13,378 nucleotides of DNA from positions 2,501 through 15,878 of the forward strand of contig CAJTSB010000012.1 of assembly GCA_910578825.1 (NCBI GenBank), in the 5' to 3' direction. The notes under the pieces were generated by a model. It saw only the letters and a list, made by a program, of their open reading frames with translations, had not been told where the DNA came from and searched no databases. The DNA comes from an uncultured Lachnospiraceae bacterium (lineage in GTDB: Bacteria; Bacillota; Clostridia; Lachnospirales; Lachnospiraceae). This document shows, one piece after another, positions 13,036 through 13,378 of this stretch (position 1 is the first letter of the stretch; every line of letters starts with the position of its first letter). The translations under genes and the position numbers were made by a program.

Positions 13036-13378
13036 TTAAATTCTTATGGAAAACTCAATATTTCTTACAACTTTTCCATCCACGTTGCCTGAAGAAAACT
13101 CGGATAGAATTTCTAGTGCCCCTAACTCCGGGGATGGACGGATATGATTAATTCCGCCCAATTCAAACTCGGTTTTCCTTACTTCGGTAAGGTATCGTGG
13201 CAAAAACTGTTTTTCTGGGGTAGGAAGCCCTTCGTATGTTTTCCTTGCCAGCGGCATAAGAGCGCCAAGGGTATGCCGGATGACCTGTCTGAGGGACTGC
13301 CACATCAAATCTTTGAAATTTCTTGCATTTTTTGTGTGGCAGTCCTGAGTTTCATCGGCATACCCTGTTTTCAGGCGG
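13036..13378 (-). other. Open frame running off the right edge; coding status uncertain
   Basis: A minus-strand frame stays open from the window edge to a stop at 13036, about 113 codons, entering with RLKTGYADETQDCHTK and ending VVRNIEFSIRI. No family is recognised. Inside the window a TTG/ATG pair near 13303-13308 could start a 90-residue product but has no good ribosome binding site. The frame overlaps the long inverted repeat at 13269-13365, so it may be the end of a mobile or repeated element, or a fortuitous frame across noncoding DNA, rather than a gene. Composition (Arg/Leu/Pro/Glu mixed) is not decisive. Confidence 0.35.
13269..13365. repeat. Long imperfect inverted repeat near the right edge
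   Basis: The left arm, 13269-13304, begins GGGTATGCCG and ends GGACTGCCACA. The right arm, 13335-13365, is its approximate reverse complement: TGTGGCAGTCC is shared over 11 bases and CGGCATACCC over 10, with a diverged and length-variable middle. The loop is about 30 AT-rich bases. The size and two-block conservation recall the ends of a small mobile element or a structured RNA. No T-run follows, so a simple terminator is unlikely. Confidence 0.65.

Overview
The window looks like a chromosomal segment of a Gram-positive anaerobe of the Clostridia, most likely family Lachnospiraceae. This rests on the gene families (DUF5711, a LysM membrane protein, a DUF6128-like protein, a group III-type phosphofructokinase), strong GGAGG ribosome binding sites, some TTG starts, TATAAT/TTGnnn promoters and rho-independent hairpins. 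The species cannot be named from the sequence alone. No prophage, IS element or CRISPR array was seen. The unusual material is a small dispersed repeat family and an unidentified inverted-repeat region at the right edge.

Left half (1-6936, minus strand): read in its own direction, a good promoter (6908-6936) drives pfkA, then dnaX (2 bp gap), a composite repeat, ybaB/ebfC, recR, a 542-residue LysM membrane protein, a DUF5711 membrane protein and the first codons of a probable CvpA-type protein. dnaX-ybaB-recR is the conserved replication/recombination cluster of Firmicutes. The envelope genes after recR may also have their own weak promoter. The LysM protein carries an N-terminal cytoplasmic domain that I read as a catalytically dead MPN/JAB fold.

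Middle (6937-9250, plus strand): a second, back-to-back promoter faces rightward into a second copy of the repeat, then tRNA-Ser(CGA), and only 26 bp later nagB. An intercistronic hairpin and nagA (TTG start) follow. nagB and nagA together convert N-acetylglucosamine-6-phosphate to fructose-6-phosphate, the substrate of the divergently encoded PfkA, so the two sides of the divergent promoter region are metabolically linked.

Right half (9181-13378): a beta-class carbonic anhydrase (minus) converges on nagA across a hairpin, and its promoter diverges from that of a small lipoprotein (plus). The lipoprotein promoter contains a 6+6 bp dyad between its -35 and -10. A strong terminator separates the lipoprotein from a DUF6128-like cytoplasmic protein (plus). 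A GNAT acetyltransferase (minus) and tadA (plus) follow. The final 340 bases hold an open frame running off the window and a long imperfect inverted repeat that I do not recognise.

The most interesting signals are the composite repeat (47-bp palindromic unit, 26-bp direct repeats, built-in Shine-Dalgarno plus ATG) found in opposite orientations at 4033-4182 and 6977-7086, and the probable MPN-like domain in the LysM protein.
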